Positions 35,805 through 43,900 of a DNA stretch of 64,000 nucleotides are shown here, piece by piece (the first letter of the stretch is position 1; every line of letters starts with the position of its first letter). Location of the stretch: the NCBI GenBank assembly GCA_018268715.1, contig JAFDVZ010000005.1:62001-126000 (forward strand), in the 5' to 3' direction. The position numbers and the translations under genes are program-made. Below the pieces are notes generated by a model, which was not told the DNA's origin, made no database searches, and worked only from the letters and a program-made list of their open reading frames with translations. Source of the stretch: Acidobacteriota bacterium (GTDB lineage Bacteria; Acidobacteriota; Terriglobia; Bryobacterales; Bryobacteraceae).

Positions 35805-37352
35805 ATGAGCTGGAATCGAAGAGATCTGCTGAAGTGCTTTCCCGCCGCCGCGCTCGCGGCGAATGCGTCCGGCGGCCGCCGGCCCAACATCGTCATCGTG
35901 ATGTCCGATCAGCAGCGCGCCGGGTTGACGCGCGCTGCGGGCTTCCCGCTCGACACCATGCCGGCTCTCGACCGTATGTCGGCGCAGGGAGCGGCCTTCG
36001 ACCGCGCTTACACGACCGCGCCCTTGTGCGTGCCGGCGCGCGTCAGCATGTTGACCGGGCGGTGGCCACATGCGCATCGCGTTCGGCAGAATAGCGCCGC
36101 CGCGGCGGCCGTCTTCGACAAGGACCTGTTCCAGGTGTGCCGCGAGATCGGGTATCGCACCGGGTTGAGCGGCAAGAACCACTCCCATCTGACTCCCGAG
36201 CGGCTCGACTTCTGGCGGCCATTCATGCATCTGGACGGATGGATGCCGGAACGACCTCCGCGCGAGTATGTCGAGTTCGAGCGGTGGATGAAGCGGCTGA
36301 ATCATGGCTCCGCGGCCGAGGCGTCGCCGTTTCCGGTGGAGGCGCAATTCCCCTACCGCATCGTGTCGAGCGCCATCGAGTTCATTGACAGTTCCAAGGA
36401 CCAGCCGTTCGCCCTGTGGGTGAGCTTTCCGGAGCCGCACAACCCGTATCAAGCCCCCAAACCGTACTTCGACATGTTCCCGCCGGAAGCCGTGCCGCCG
36501 CGCGACGTCGAGGAGGACGTCCTGAGGTCGAAGGGCTTCCGGTGGCGATGGCTGCGGCAGCTGGAGGAGCGGACGTATCCGGGCTACGCCGGGCGGTGGC
36601 GGCGGACGCGGTCGAATTACCTGGGGATGCTGCGGCTGATCGACGACCAGGTGGGGCGGCTTCTGAGCCATCTGGAGGCGAGCGGGAAGGCTCGCAACAC
36701 GATTGTCGTGTACCTCGCCGATCACGGCGATTTCTTCTGCGATTACGGGCTCGAGCGCAAGGGTGTGGACCTGCCGGAGGTGCTGACGCGTATTCCGATG
36801 ACTTGGTTTGGAGCGGGCGTGCGGCCACAGGGGAAACTGCCGGCATTCGTTTCGACGGCCGATGTGTTGCCGACGCTGTGCGAGGCTATCGGGGCGGAGA
36901 TCCCGTTCGGCGTCCAGGGGCGTAGCCTGTGGCCGATGCTGACAGGCGAGGAATATCCGAAGGCGGAGTTCGAGAGCATCCTTTCAGAGGTGGGATTCGG
37001 TGGGCTGAACTACGGTCCCGAAGACGCAATTCCAGCGTCGTGGGGGCGGGGCGGAGGCGGTCCGGAGGCGACGCCCACCTACGACGAACTGAATTCGGTG
37101 ACGCAGAGCGGAACGATGAAGATGGTTCGCATGGGGGATTGGAAGCTGGTCTTCGACATGATGGGACAGGGCCAGTTGTACAACGTGGCTCGGGATCCCT
37201 ATGAGCTGAAGAACTTGTGGGCGGCATCCGAAGCGGCCCCATGGCGCGGACGGCTGCTCGAAGAGTTGCTGAAGTGGACGCTGAGGACGCAGGACGATCT
37301 GCCACGCGCGGCCTACACCACGAAGCGGGCGGCGCACGGCTGGTACGCCTGA
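35805..37352 (+). CDS. Type I sulfatase with Tat signal
   Basis: 515 residues. The N-terminus (NRRDLLK then an alanine-rich stretch) looks like a Tat signal. The formylglycine motif is C75-V-P-A-R79, the Cys-type form converted by FGE. Metal ligands include D35 (MSDQQ) and D306/H307 (ADHGD). It hydrolyses a sulfate ester in the periplasm or outside the cell, probably from a sulfated polysaccharide or small aryl sulfate. No maturation enzyme is encoded in the window. The stop is 12 bases from that of the opposing dioxygenase-like gene. Confidence 0.92.
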   Translation: MSWNRRDLLKCFPAAALAANASGGRRPNIVIVMSDQQRAGLTRAAGFPLDTMPALDRMSAQGAAFDRAYTTAPLCVPARVSMLTGRWPHAHRVRQNSAAAAAVFDKDLFQVCREIGYRTGLSGKNHSHLTPERLDFWRPFMHLDGWMPERPPREYVEFERWMKRLNHGSAAEASPFPVEAQFPYRIVSSAIEFIDSSKDQPFALWVSFPEPHNPYQAPKPYFDMFPPEAVPPRDVEEDVLRSKGFRWRWLRQLEERTYPGYAGRWRRTRSNYLGMLRLIDDQVGRLLSHLEASGKARNTIVVYLADHGDFFCDYGLERKGVDLPEVLTRIPMTWFGAGVRPQGKLPAFVSTADVLPTLCEAIGAEIPFGVQGRSLWPMLTGEEYPKAEFESILSEVGFGGLNYGPEDAIPASWGRGGGGPEATPTYDELNSVTQSGTMKMVRMGDWKLVFDMMGQGQLYNVARDPYELKNLWAASEAAPWRGRLLEELLKWTLRTQDDLPRAAYTTKRAAHGWYA

Positions 37353-37364
37353 GGCGCCCCTGCG

Positions 37365-38207
37365 CTATTCGGGGCGGTTGGCGAGCGAGGCCGCGCTTTC
37401 GTCGGCTTCGGGCTCGAGCCAGGACACGTCGGCGCCGCCGAAGCGTTTGGCGCCGGCCTCGAGGATCAGGCTGTCGGGGACCTTGGCGAGCGGAGTGTAG
37501 CGCGGGTGGTGCGACTCCTTATACGGGTTGTTGCGGGCGGCGTTATAGCAGCAGATCATTGACCACCGCGGATGCTCAGAACGGTTCTGATCGGAGCGGT
37601 GCAGCAGGTTCGCGTGGAAGAAGAGCACGTCGCCGGGCGCCATCTCGACATACACGAGCCCCAATCGCGCCTGAATTTCGCGGACGCGTTCGGGATCGGC
37701 GCCGGCCTGATCGCCGGTGAGAATGTGGTCGACGCGGCCAATGTCGTGCGAGCCGGGGATCACCTGCATGCAGCCGTTTTCGCGCGTGGCGGGATCGACG
37801 GCGATGAAGGCGCTGGTGAGCAGCGGATAGAGTACGCCGTTCTGATACCAGTAGCCGTAGTCCTGATGCCAGGCCCAGGCGCCGCCCACTCGGGCGTCCT
37901 TCATGATCATTTTCGAATGGTAGTGGTAGACCTCGCCGCCGAGGATCAGTTCGGCGGATTCGACTACCGATTGACAGCGGGCGAACATGCCGTACACGGA
38001 GTCGCCCGGGTGGTTCCAAAGCGATAGCCGGACCTTTCCGCCTTCGCCGTCGCCCCGGGCGAAGGAGTGGCGATCGAGTTCGCGATCCTCGCGGGCGGCG
38101 CGCCCGAGCAGTTCGATCTCCTGGCCAGTGAAGAAACCGCGGGCCAGCGTGAAGCCCTGGTGGCGATACTCGGCGACGTGCGCGGCGGAAAGGGGTCCGG
38201 AAGCCAT
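37365..38207 (-). CDS. Phytanoyl-CoA dioxygenase (PhyH)-like oxygenase, second copy
   Basis: 280 residues. Iron ligands H114-x-D116 (WHQDY) and H203 (LLHRSDQNRS), with an arginine about ten residues after. The pattern GGAWAWHQDYGYWYQNG is close to the ectoine-hydroxylase-like branch of PhyH. It shares the LLHRS...NRS element with the protein at 21313-22074, but the lengths differ and the rest is diverged. It is 9 bases downstream of the DJ-1/PfpI gene and is likely co-transcribed with it. Confidence 0.88.
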   Translation of the reverse strand: MASGPLSAAHVAEYRHQGFTLARGFFTGQEIELLGRAAREDRELDRHSFARGDGEGGKVRLSLWNHPGDSVYGMFARCQSVVESAELILGGEVYHYHSKMIMKDARVGGAWAWHQDYGYWYQNGVLYPLLTSAFIAVDPATRENGCMQVIPGSHDIGRVDHILTGDQAGADPERVREIQARLGLVYVEMAPGDVLFFHANLLHRSDQNRSEHPRWSMICCYNAARNNPYKESHHPRYTPLAKVPDSLILEAGAKRFGGADVSWLEPEADESAASLANRPE

Positions 38208-38216
38208 GACGTTATT

Positions 38217-38795
38217 TTACGGCTCGATTTTCGTGCCCAGCACCTTGAGGAACGCGGCGAGCCAGGCGGGGTGGGCGGGCCAGGCGGGGGCGGTGACGAG
38301 GTTGCCGCTGACATGCGCGGCGTCGATGGCGATGTCGGCGTACTCGCCGCCGGCCCGGGTGACGTCGGGCGACACGGCGGGGTAGCAACTGCACGATTTC
38401 CCTTCGAGCACGCCCGCGGCGGCGAGCACCTGCGCGCCGTGGCAGATGGCGGCGATGGGCTTGCCGGCGGTGGAGAAATGGCGGACGATGTCGAGCACCT
38501 TCGGGTTCAGCCGGATGTATTCGGGAGCGCGGCCGCCGGGAATCACCAGCGCGTCGTAATCCTCGGCCTTCACGTCGTCGAAGGCGGCGTTGATGGCGAA
38601 ATTGTGGCCCCGCTTCTCGCTGTAGGTCTGGTCTCCTTCAAAGTCGTGTATGGCGGTTCGGACCACGTCGCCGGCCTTCTTGCCGGGGCACACGGCGTCG
38701 ACCGTATGCCCGACCATCTGCAGCGCCTGGAACGGCACCATCACTTCGTAGTCTTCGACGTAGTCGCCAACCAGCATGAGCAATTTCCTCGTCAT
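38217..38795 (-). CDS. DJ-1/PfpI family protein
   Basis: 192 residues, class I glutamine-amidotransferase-like fold. The nucleophile elbow AICHGAQ has C118 and H119, with E14 in the position that tunes the cysteine. Members act as proteases, deglycases, glyoxalases or chaperones; I cannot choose among them. An opening [17 protein letters not shown] is typical. It precedes the PhyH-like gene and is divergent from the papain-like gene at 38867. Confidence 0.9.
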   Translation of the reverse strand: MTRKLLMLVGDYVEDYEVMVPFQALQMVGHTVDAVCPGKKAGDVVRTAIHDFEGDQTYSEKRGHNFAINAAFDDVKAEDYDALVIPGGRAPEYIRLNPKVLDIVRHFSTAGKPIAAICHGAQVLAAAGVLEGKSCSCYPAVSPDVTRAGGEYADIAIDAAHVSGNLVTAPAWPAHPAWLAAFLKVLGTKIEP

Positions 38796-38853
38796 GCCAG
38801 TATCGTCTCACGCGGCGCGAACGGGTGCGAGCACCCTGGCGGCATTGATGTCT

Positions 38854-38859
38854 TATAGT
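38854..38859 (+). promoter_or_regulatory. TATAGT -10-like box, leaderless start candidate
   Basis: TATAGT lies 7 bases before the ATG at 38867. It supports that ATG over the GTG at 38858, which falls inside the box. No Shine-Dalgarno is visible. Confidence 0.45.
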
Positions 38860-38866
38860 GCATAGT

Positions 38867-39898
38867 ATGCCGAGGCGAACTCCAGACGGGTCCGCATCCG
38901 CGCGAGTGGTTTGGGCGGCGCTCGGCCTGCTCCTGCTGTGCCTTCTTCAAGCGACGGGCGCGGTGCGGATGGAGGTGTACTCGTTCGACGGGCGGGCGAA
39001 GCTCCGGCGGGGCGTGGAGGGGTGGTGGTATGTCGACCGACGGCCGGCGACGCCGGTTATGGGGCTGGCGGACGGGAGCCTGGCGACGCTGGGTCCTTTC
39101 GATGGAGCGGAACTGGAGCTGCGGCTCGCCCGATTGCAGGAGCATCGGGAAGTGACGGTGACGTTCCTGTTCATCGGGCCGCCTGAGGCGTTGCGGATGT
39201 CGGCGAATGACGGGCGGCGGTGGACGGTGCTGGAGCCGATTGCGCTGCCTCCGGAGGCCGTCGCCGCTTCCCCCGATGGCGCCCGGCGGCTTGCCTTTGA
39301 GATGGCGGCGGGGCGGGAGACGTGGCTGGTGGAAGCGAAGCTGCCGCACTCGGCGGCCACGTTGCGGTTGCGCTGGAGCGCGCCGGGCGCGGAATGGAGC
39401 ATCGCGCAGGTCCGCGTGAGCGTGAGCGGCGACGCGAAGATCGCCGATTTGACGGTGGACGGATCCCGCCGGCGCGCCGTGGTTTTCTGCGCGACCGATG
39501 GCGTGCCGAGCCACGGGTTCGTCATCTTCGAGTGGGAGGACGCGGGGCGGCGGCGGACGAGCGCCTCCGCCTGGGGGTTCTATCCGGAGGCTCAGGCGAA
39601 CTATGCGAGCCTGGCGCTGGGGCTGAGCGCTCCTGGCGAATTGCGCGACGAGTTCCGCACCGGCCAGATGACGCGGGTGGCCGCGCGGCTGGTGGTCTAC
39701 GCCGACGCGCGGCGGTTCGCGGCGGCGCGGGCGGGGCTTGCGCGATGGCGGCGCGAACGGACGTACCGGCTGCTGACGCGGGATTGCGTTACGTTGCTAG
39801 AGGAGGTTGCGGGGGAACTGGGGCTGCGGGTTCCCCGGCGCGGCGTCGATTCGCTGCGGCCGGCCGCCTATCTCGAAGCGTTGATAGAAGCCAATTAG
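38867..39898 (+). CDS. Exported orphan with predicted permuted papain-like (DUF4105/NlpC-P60-like) C-terminus
   Basis: 343 residues with an N-terminal anchor or signal (VVWAALGLLLLCLLQATGA, about 14-32). Residues 35-195 look like a beta-sandwich of unknown type. From about 205 the pattern resembles permuted papain-fold proteins: a histidine strand (SHGFVIFE, H216), a GFYP turn at 237-240, a PGELRDEF element, a helix ending in YRLLTRDCVT (C307) and then EEVAGELGLRVP. H216 and C307 would be the catalytic pair. This is a fold guess from pattern, not a family match. ATG 38867 is chosen because of the TATAGT box 7 bases upstream. Confidence 0.6.
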   Translation: MPRRTPDGSASARVVWAALGLLLLCLLQATGAVRMEVYSFDGRAKLRRGVEGWWYVDRRPATPVMGLADGSLATLGPFDGAELELRLARLQEHREVTVTFLFIGPPEALRMSANDGRRWTVLEPIALPPEAVAASPDGARRLAFEMAAGRETWLVEAKLPHSAATLRLRWSAPGAEWSIAQVRVSVSGDAKIADLTVDGSRRRAVVFCATDGVPSHGFVIFEWEDAGRRRTSASAWGFYPEAQANYASLALGLSAPGELRDEFRTGQMTRVAARLVVYADARRFAAARAGLARWRRERTYRLLTRDCVTLLEEVAGELGLRVPRRGVDSLRPAAYLEALIEAN

Positions 39899-39929
39899 CG
39901 GCGGGAGACTGCGGTCGGCCCGCGGCTGC

Positions 39930-39935
39930 TACAAT
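39930..39935 (+). promoter_or_regulatory. TACAAT -10-like box, leaderless start candidate
   Basis: TACAAT lies 9 bases before the ATG at 39945 of the VOC gene. No Shine-Dalgarno is visible. Confidence 0.45.
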
Positions 39936-39944
39936 CCAAGCTAT

Positions 39945-40319
39945 ATGTTTCTCGGTCTCGAACACACGGCGATCGCATCGCCGGACCCGGGCGGCCTGGC
40001 GCAGTGGTACGTGGACACCCTGGGTTTCCGCATCAACTTCCGCTACGGCCCAAACGTGTTCGTCCGGGCGCCGAACGGAAGCCTGCTCGAGATCATTCCT
40101 TCAGAAGGCGAGCGTGGTCCGAATTCGATGAAGGACCCCGGCATCCGCCACCTGGCCATCGCGGTCGAGGATTTCAACGCGGCCATGAAGCAACTGAAGG
40201 ACGTGGGGGTGGCGATCATCGGCGATCCGATCGAGAATCAAGGCAACCGCCTTGCGTTTTTTGCCGATCGCGACGGCAACCTGCTGCATCTTGTATCTCG
40301 TGAGACCCCGCTGCCCTAA
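39945..40319 (+). CDS. VOC/glyoxalase family metalloprotein
   Basis: 124 residues, one pair of beta-alpha-beta-beta-beta modules. Potential metal ligands occupy the usual four positions: H7 (LEHTAI), E49 (LLEII), H69 (IRHLAI) and H115 (LLHLV). The superfamily covers lactoylglutathione lyase, dioxygenases, epimerases and fosfomycin-resistance enzymes. Substrate unknown. The MFS gene begins 12 bases after the stop, so the two probably share a transcript, raising the possibility of a detoxification pair (inference). Confidence 0.85.
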   Translation: MFLGLEHTAIASPDPGGLAQWYVDTLGFRINFRYGPNVFVRAPNGSLLEIIPSEGERGPNSMKDPGIRHLAIAVEDFNAAMKQLKDVGVAIIGDPIENQGNRLAFFADRDGNLLHLVSRETPLP

Positions 40320-40331
40320 CCGGACCGCCTC

Positions 40332-41537
40332 TTGCTGAAACGAGTCTTCAAGGCATTCCAATATCGCGATTTCCGCGTCATGTGGATCGGGGCCTGCACC
40401 TCGAGCATCGGCACGTGGATGCAGAACCTGGCGCAAAGCTGGCTGGTGTACGATATCTCCGGCTCAGCGTTCTATCTGGGCCTGGACGCGTTCCTGGGAC
40501 AGTTTCCGATCATCCTGTTTTCACTGGTGGGCGGCGTGTTCGCCGATCGCACCAGCCGCCAGAAACTGCTCATCATCTCCCAGGTGGTGCAGATGAGCTG
40601 CGCCTTCACCATGACCATCCTGGTGTTCTTCGGACTGCGCCACATCTGGCCGATCCTGTGCCTGTCCTTCATTGTGGGCACCGTCCAGGCCTTTGGCGGG
40701 CCCGCCTATCAGGCGCTGGTGCCGACGCTGGTGGATCCCGAGGATCTGCCCAACGCCATCGCGCTGAACTCCATCCAGTTCAACCTCGCGCGCGTCATCG
40801 GCCCCATGATCGGCGGACTGGCGCTGAAGCGGCTGGGCGCGACGTGGTGTTTCGGCCTGAACGGCCTGTCGTTTGTCGCCGTCATCGTGACGTTGATGAT
40901 GATCAAGGTGCGGTTCACGCCGGCGGGTAAGAAGAGCGGAGTGCTCGAAGGGATCCAACAGGGCTTTGGCTTCATCACCAAGCGCGAGTCCATGACCACG
41001 CTGATCTTCCTCGCGTTTTCGATGACGCTGGTCGCCTTCCCGATGATCGCCTTCCTGCCGGTGTTCGCGCGGCAGGTGTTCCACGGCGGGCCGGAGGCGT
41101 ACACGGCGTTGCTGGCGTCCTCGGGGCTGGGTTCGGTGGCTGGAGCGCTGATCGTGGCCGCGCTGGGACGTAAGAAGAACCTCGGCAAGGCGGCCCTGGT
41201 GATGTTGCTGGCGATGGGCGTCGCCATGTCGATCTTCGCGCTGTCCAAACACCTGGTGGTCAGTTGCGTGTTCCTGTTCCTGGCCGGAGCGGCGATGATC
41301 GCGGTGTTCGCCATGGTGAGTTCGCTCGTGCAGTTGATCACGCCTGACGAGATGCGGGGACGCGTCATGAGCGTCTACAACGTGGCGTTCCGCGGCGGCA
41401 TGCCGATCGGTAGCATCATTCTCGGCGGCATCATTCAGTCCATGGGAGCTCCGCCGGTGATCGCCTTCAACGGCGCGCTGCTGGTGGTCCTGGCGATCTG
41501 GTTCCTGCTGGTGCAGCGGAAGGTGGCGGCCCTTTAG
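40332..41537 (+). CDS. MFS exporter (EntS-like)
   Basis: 401 residues from a TTG at 40332, with 10-12 hydrophobic helices. The pattern (FRVMWIGACTSSIGTWMQ, then LVYDISGSAFYLG) fits the MFS_3/EntS-like group of drug or siderophore exporters. A cytoplasmic loop basic motif lies after helix 2 (DRTSRQK). The gene follows the VOC gene by 12 bases and ends 13 bases before the TPR gene. Substrate unknown. Confidence 0.92.
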   Translation: MLKRVFKAFQYRDFRVMWIGACTSSIGTWMQNLAQSWLVYDISGSAFYLGLDAFLGQFPIILFSLVGGVFADRTSRQKLLIISQVVQMSCAFTMTILVFFGLRHIWPILCLSFIVGTVQAFGGPAYQALVPTLVDPEDLPNAIALNSIQFNLARVIGPMIGGLALKRLGATWCFGLNGLSFVAVIVTLMMIKVRFTPAGKKSGVLEGIQQGFGFITKRESMTTLIFLAFSMTLVAFPMIAFLPVFARQVFHGGPEAYTALLASSGLGSVAGALIVAALGRKKNLGKAALVMLLAMGVAMSIFALSKHLVVSCVFLFLAGAAMIAVFAMVSSLVQLITPDEMRGRVMSVYNVAFRGGMPIGSIILGGIIQSMGAPPVIAFNGALLVVLAIWFLLVQRKVAAL

Positions 41538-41550
41538 AATGGTGGGTGAG

Positions 41551-42234
41551 ATGCGGTTTGCTGTTGTCGGTCTCGTATCCGCTGCGTTAGCGGCCTTGGG
41601 CGGTCCGTTGGAGAAGGCGCGCGACGCCCAGGACCGGGCGGCGCTCGGCCGGTCGATCCAGGAGTTGTCGACGGCGGCCGCCAGCCGTCCAAAGGACCCG
41701 GCGGCGCAGTACAAGCTGGCGCAGGCGCAATCCTACCTGGCTGAGGTGTCGATCGAGCAGCGGGATAAGAACGCCGCGCGATCGGCCGCCGAGAACGGCA
41801 TTCAAGCGGCGGAAAAGGCCACGAGCCTCAAGGCCGACAGCTCCGAGTACCATCGAATGCTGGGCACGCTGTGCGGGCAGGCGATCGCGGGCGGCAACCT
41901 GCTGATCGGGATGAAGTACGGCAAGTGCGCGCTCGATGAAGTGAACAAGGCGATCCAGCTTGATCCCAAGAACCCCATGGGATACCTGAGCCGCGGCGTG
42001 GGCAACTACTATCTGCCCGCCCAGTTCGGCGGCGGCGTGGACAAAGCGATCGCCGACTTCCAGAAGACCATCGAGATGGATCCGAAGATTCCGGAGGCGC
42101 ACCTGTGGCTCGGCGTCGCCTTGCGCAAGGCGAATCGTAACGCCGAGGCGAGAAAGGCCTTCGAAAAATCGCTACAGTTGAATCCGGCCCGCGTCTGGGC
42201 GAAGCAGCAACTCGACAAAACGCCGGTGCAATAG
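41551..42234 (+). CDS. Exported tetratricopeptide repeat protein
   Basis: 227 residues from ATG 41551 (an alternative ATG lies at 41539). A short signal-like stretch MRFAVVGLVSAALAALGG opens the protein, followed by at least four TPR helices pairs; typical end-of-repeat residues are seen at A-x-LDPKNP (about 135-140), A-x-EMDPKIPEAHLWLG (about 175-190) and LQLNPARVWAKQQL. TPR proteins scaffold protein complexes. The stop overlaps the GTG start of the next, polytopic gene by one base, so they are coupled and may work together. No lipobox is present. Confidence 0.85.
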   Translation: MRFAVVGLVSAALAALGGPLEKARDAQDRAALGRSIQELSTAAASRPKDPAAQYKLAQAQSYLAEVSIEQRDKNAARSAAENGIQAAEKATSLKADSSEYHRMLGTLCGQAIAGGNLLIGMKYGKCALDEVNKAIQLDPKNPMGYLSRGVGNYYLPAQFGGGVDKAIADFQKTIEMDPKIPEAHLWLGVALRKANRNAEARKAFEKSLQLNPARVWAKQQLDKTPVQ

Positions 42235-43832
42235 TGCAGCCGGCCGTCGCGGCTTTCGTGCTGATTGTGACGGCGCTGACCTATTTCGTTTTTCCGGGCC
42301 ACACCTATTTGCAGCAGGACACGCAGATCTACGTGCCCATGCTCGAGAAACTCGAAGACCCCGCGCTGTTCGTCAATGACCCCGTGGTGGCGCGCCCGCA
42401 CCTGAGCTGGACGCTGTACGACGAAGTGACGGTAGGGGCGCGGCGGCTGACCGGGCTCGACTTCCGTTCGATCCTGACGGCGCAGCAGTTGGCGCTGCGG
42501 GCGTTTGGAGTGTGGGGCGTGTTCCTCATCGGAACGTCGCTCGGATTCACGCGGCGGCTGTCAATGTTCGTCTCCGGCGTATTTTCGCTCGGCGTCATGG
42601 TGTTGGGGCCGCAGGTGCTGACCATCGAGTACGAGCCCGTTCCGCGAGGCTTCGCCCTGCCCCTGGTGTTGTGCGCCATCGGGCTGGCCCTGCACGGCCG
42701 GAATCGCGCCGCGAGCCTGGCCGCCACGGCCGCAATGCTCTATCACGCGCCCACCACGGCGGCGTTCTGGCTGGTGTTCGCCGTGCTGCTGTGGCGCGCT
42801 CGGGAATGGAAACCGCTGGCGATTCCTGCGCTCGGGCTGGCGTTGCTAGTCGCCTTCTCGCGCCTTCAGCCGGGGCTTGCGGAACGGCAGCCGCTATTCG
42901 CCATCGTGAGTCCCGCGGTCGAGGCGCTCCAGAAAATGCGCGCCGCCTACAACTTCGTTTCGCTGTGGCCACGCGAGCTGACGGTGCACTACACGTCGCT
43001 CGCCGGCGTTTGCGTGCTCGCCTTATGGCGGCTACGCAGCCGCTTGTCGGTGACGCACTGGATCGTTTTCGCCGGCCTGCTGGGGGCGGGCGTGTTAAGC
43101 GCGCCGTTCTCGCTCGCCACGCTCGAAGGGTTGCGGTGGTCGCTGATCCCGCAGTTTCAGCCCGCCCGGGCCATGCTGTTCGTCACGTCGCTGGGCATCA
43201 TCCTGGCGGCCGCCGCGGCCATCCACGCCGCCGCCGGCCGAAACTACGCCGAAACGTTCGCCTGGATGCTGATCCCGTTCCTGCTGCCGGTGCACAAGCT
43301 GCTGACTCCGCCCTACACGGTGACGGAAGCGCTGCTGGTGGCGGGACTGGCCGCCGCCGCCACCGCGGCCATTTCCGTACACATGCTGTCGCCACGCCGG
43401 GCCGCCGCCGCGCTCGCCATGGCGGGCTTGGCCGCCTACTTCGCCATCCCCCTTATCGGAGGCATCCAGAACTACCCGGCGCTCTGGAATCCGAACATCG
43501 TCGGCGTGGCCGAGTGGGCTCGCGCCTACACCTCGCGCGACGCCGTCTTCCTGTTTCCCAAGTCCCTGAAGGACCTGCATCCGGGCATCTTCCGCGCCGA
43601 ATCCCGGCGGGCCGTGTACGTGGACTGGAAGGGCGGCGGCCAGGTGAACTACTTCGAGGACCTCGCGCTCGAATGGCACGCGCGGTGGAAGGCCGTGATC
43701 CTTCGCGAAGCATCCGACGCGGAGCTGGCGGCCCGGGGCGTCGATTACATCATCGTTGAATTGAAGGACATCCGCCACGGCGTGCTGCCCGTTTACAGCA
43801 ACGCCGGGTACGCCGTGTATCCCACCCACTGA
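42234..43832 (+). CDS. Polytopic membrane protein of unknown function
   Basis: 532 residues from a GTG that shares a base with the preceding stop codon. Ten or more hydrophobic helices, separated by short loops; a periplasmic C-terminal domain of about 110 residues follows (LWNPNIVGVAEWARAY onwards). The overall build, with HTYLQQDTQIYVPMLE near residue 22 after helix 1, recalls GT-C glycosyltransferases or DUF6798-like proteins, but I see no conclusive catalytic motif. Coupled to the TPR protein upstream. Confidence 0.75.
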   Translation: MQPAVAAFVLIVTALTYFVFPGHTYLQQDTQIYVPMLEKLEDPALFVNDPVVARPHLSWTLYDEVTVGARRLTGLDFRSILTAQQLALRAFGVWGVFLIGTSLGFTRRLSMFVSGVFSLGVMVLGPQVLTIEYEPVPRGFALPLVLCAIGLALHGRNRAASLAATAAMLYHAPTTAAFWLVFAVLLWRAREWKPLAIPALGLALLVAFSRLQPGLAERQPLFAIVSPAVEALQKMRAAYNFVSLWPRELTVHYTSLAGVCVLALWRLRSRLSVTHWIVFAGLLGAGVLSAPFSLATLEGLRWSLIPQFQPARAMLFVTSLGIILAAAAAIHAAAGRNYAETFAWMLIPFLLPVHKLLTPPYTVTEALLVAGLAAAATAAISVHMLSPRRAAAALAMAGLAAYFAIPLIGGIQNYPALWNPNIVGVAEWARAYTSRDAVFLFPKSLKDLHPGIFRAESRRAVYVDWKGGGQVNYFEDLALEWHARWKAVILREASDAELAARGVDYIIVELKDIRHGVLPVYSNAGYAVYPTH

Positions 43833-43900
43833 TCGACGTAACGCGGCGGCAGGCTAACGCGTTTTAATACTCAGCAGCCGAAATCTCCGGCCTCACTGGC

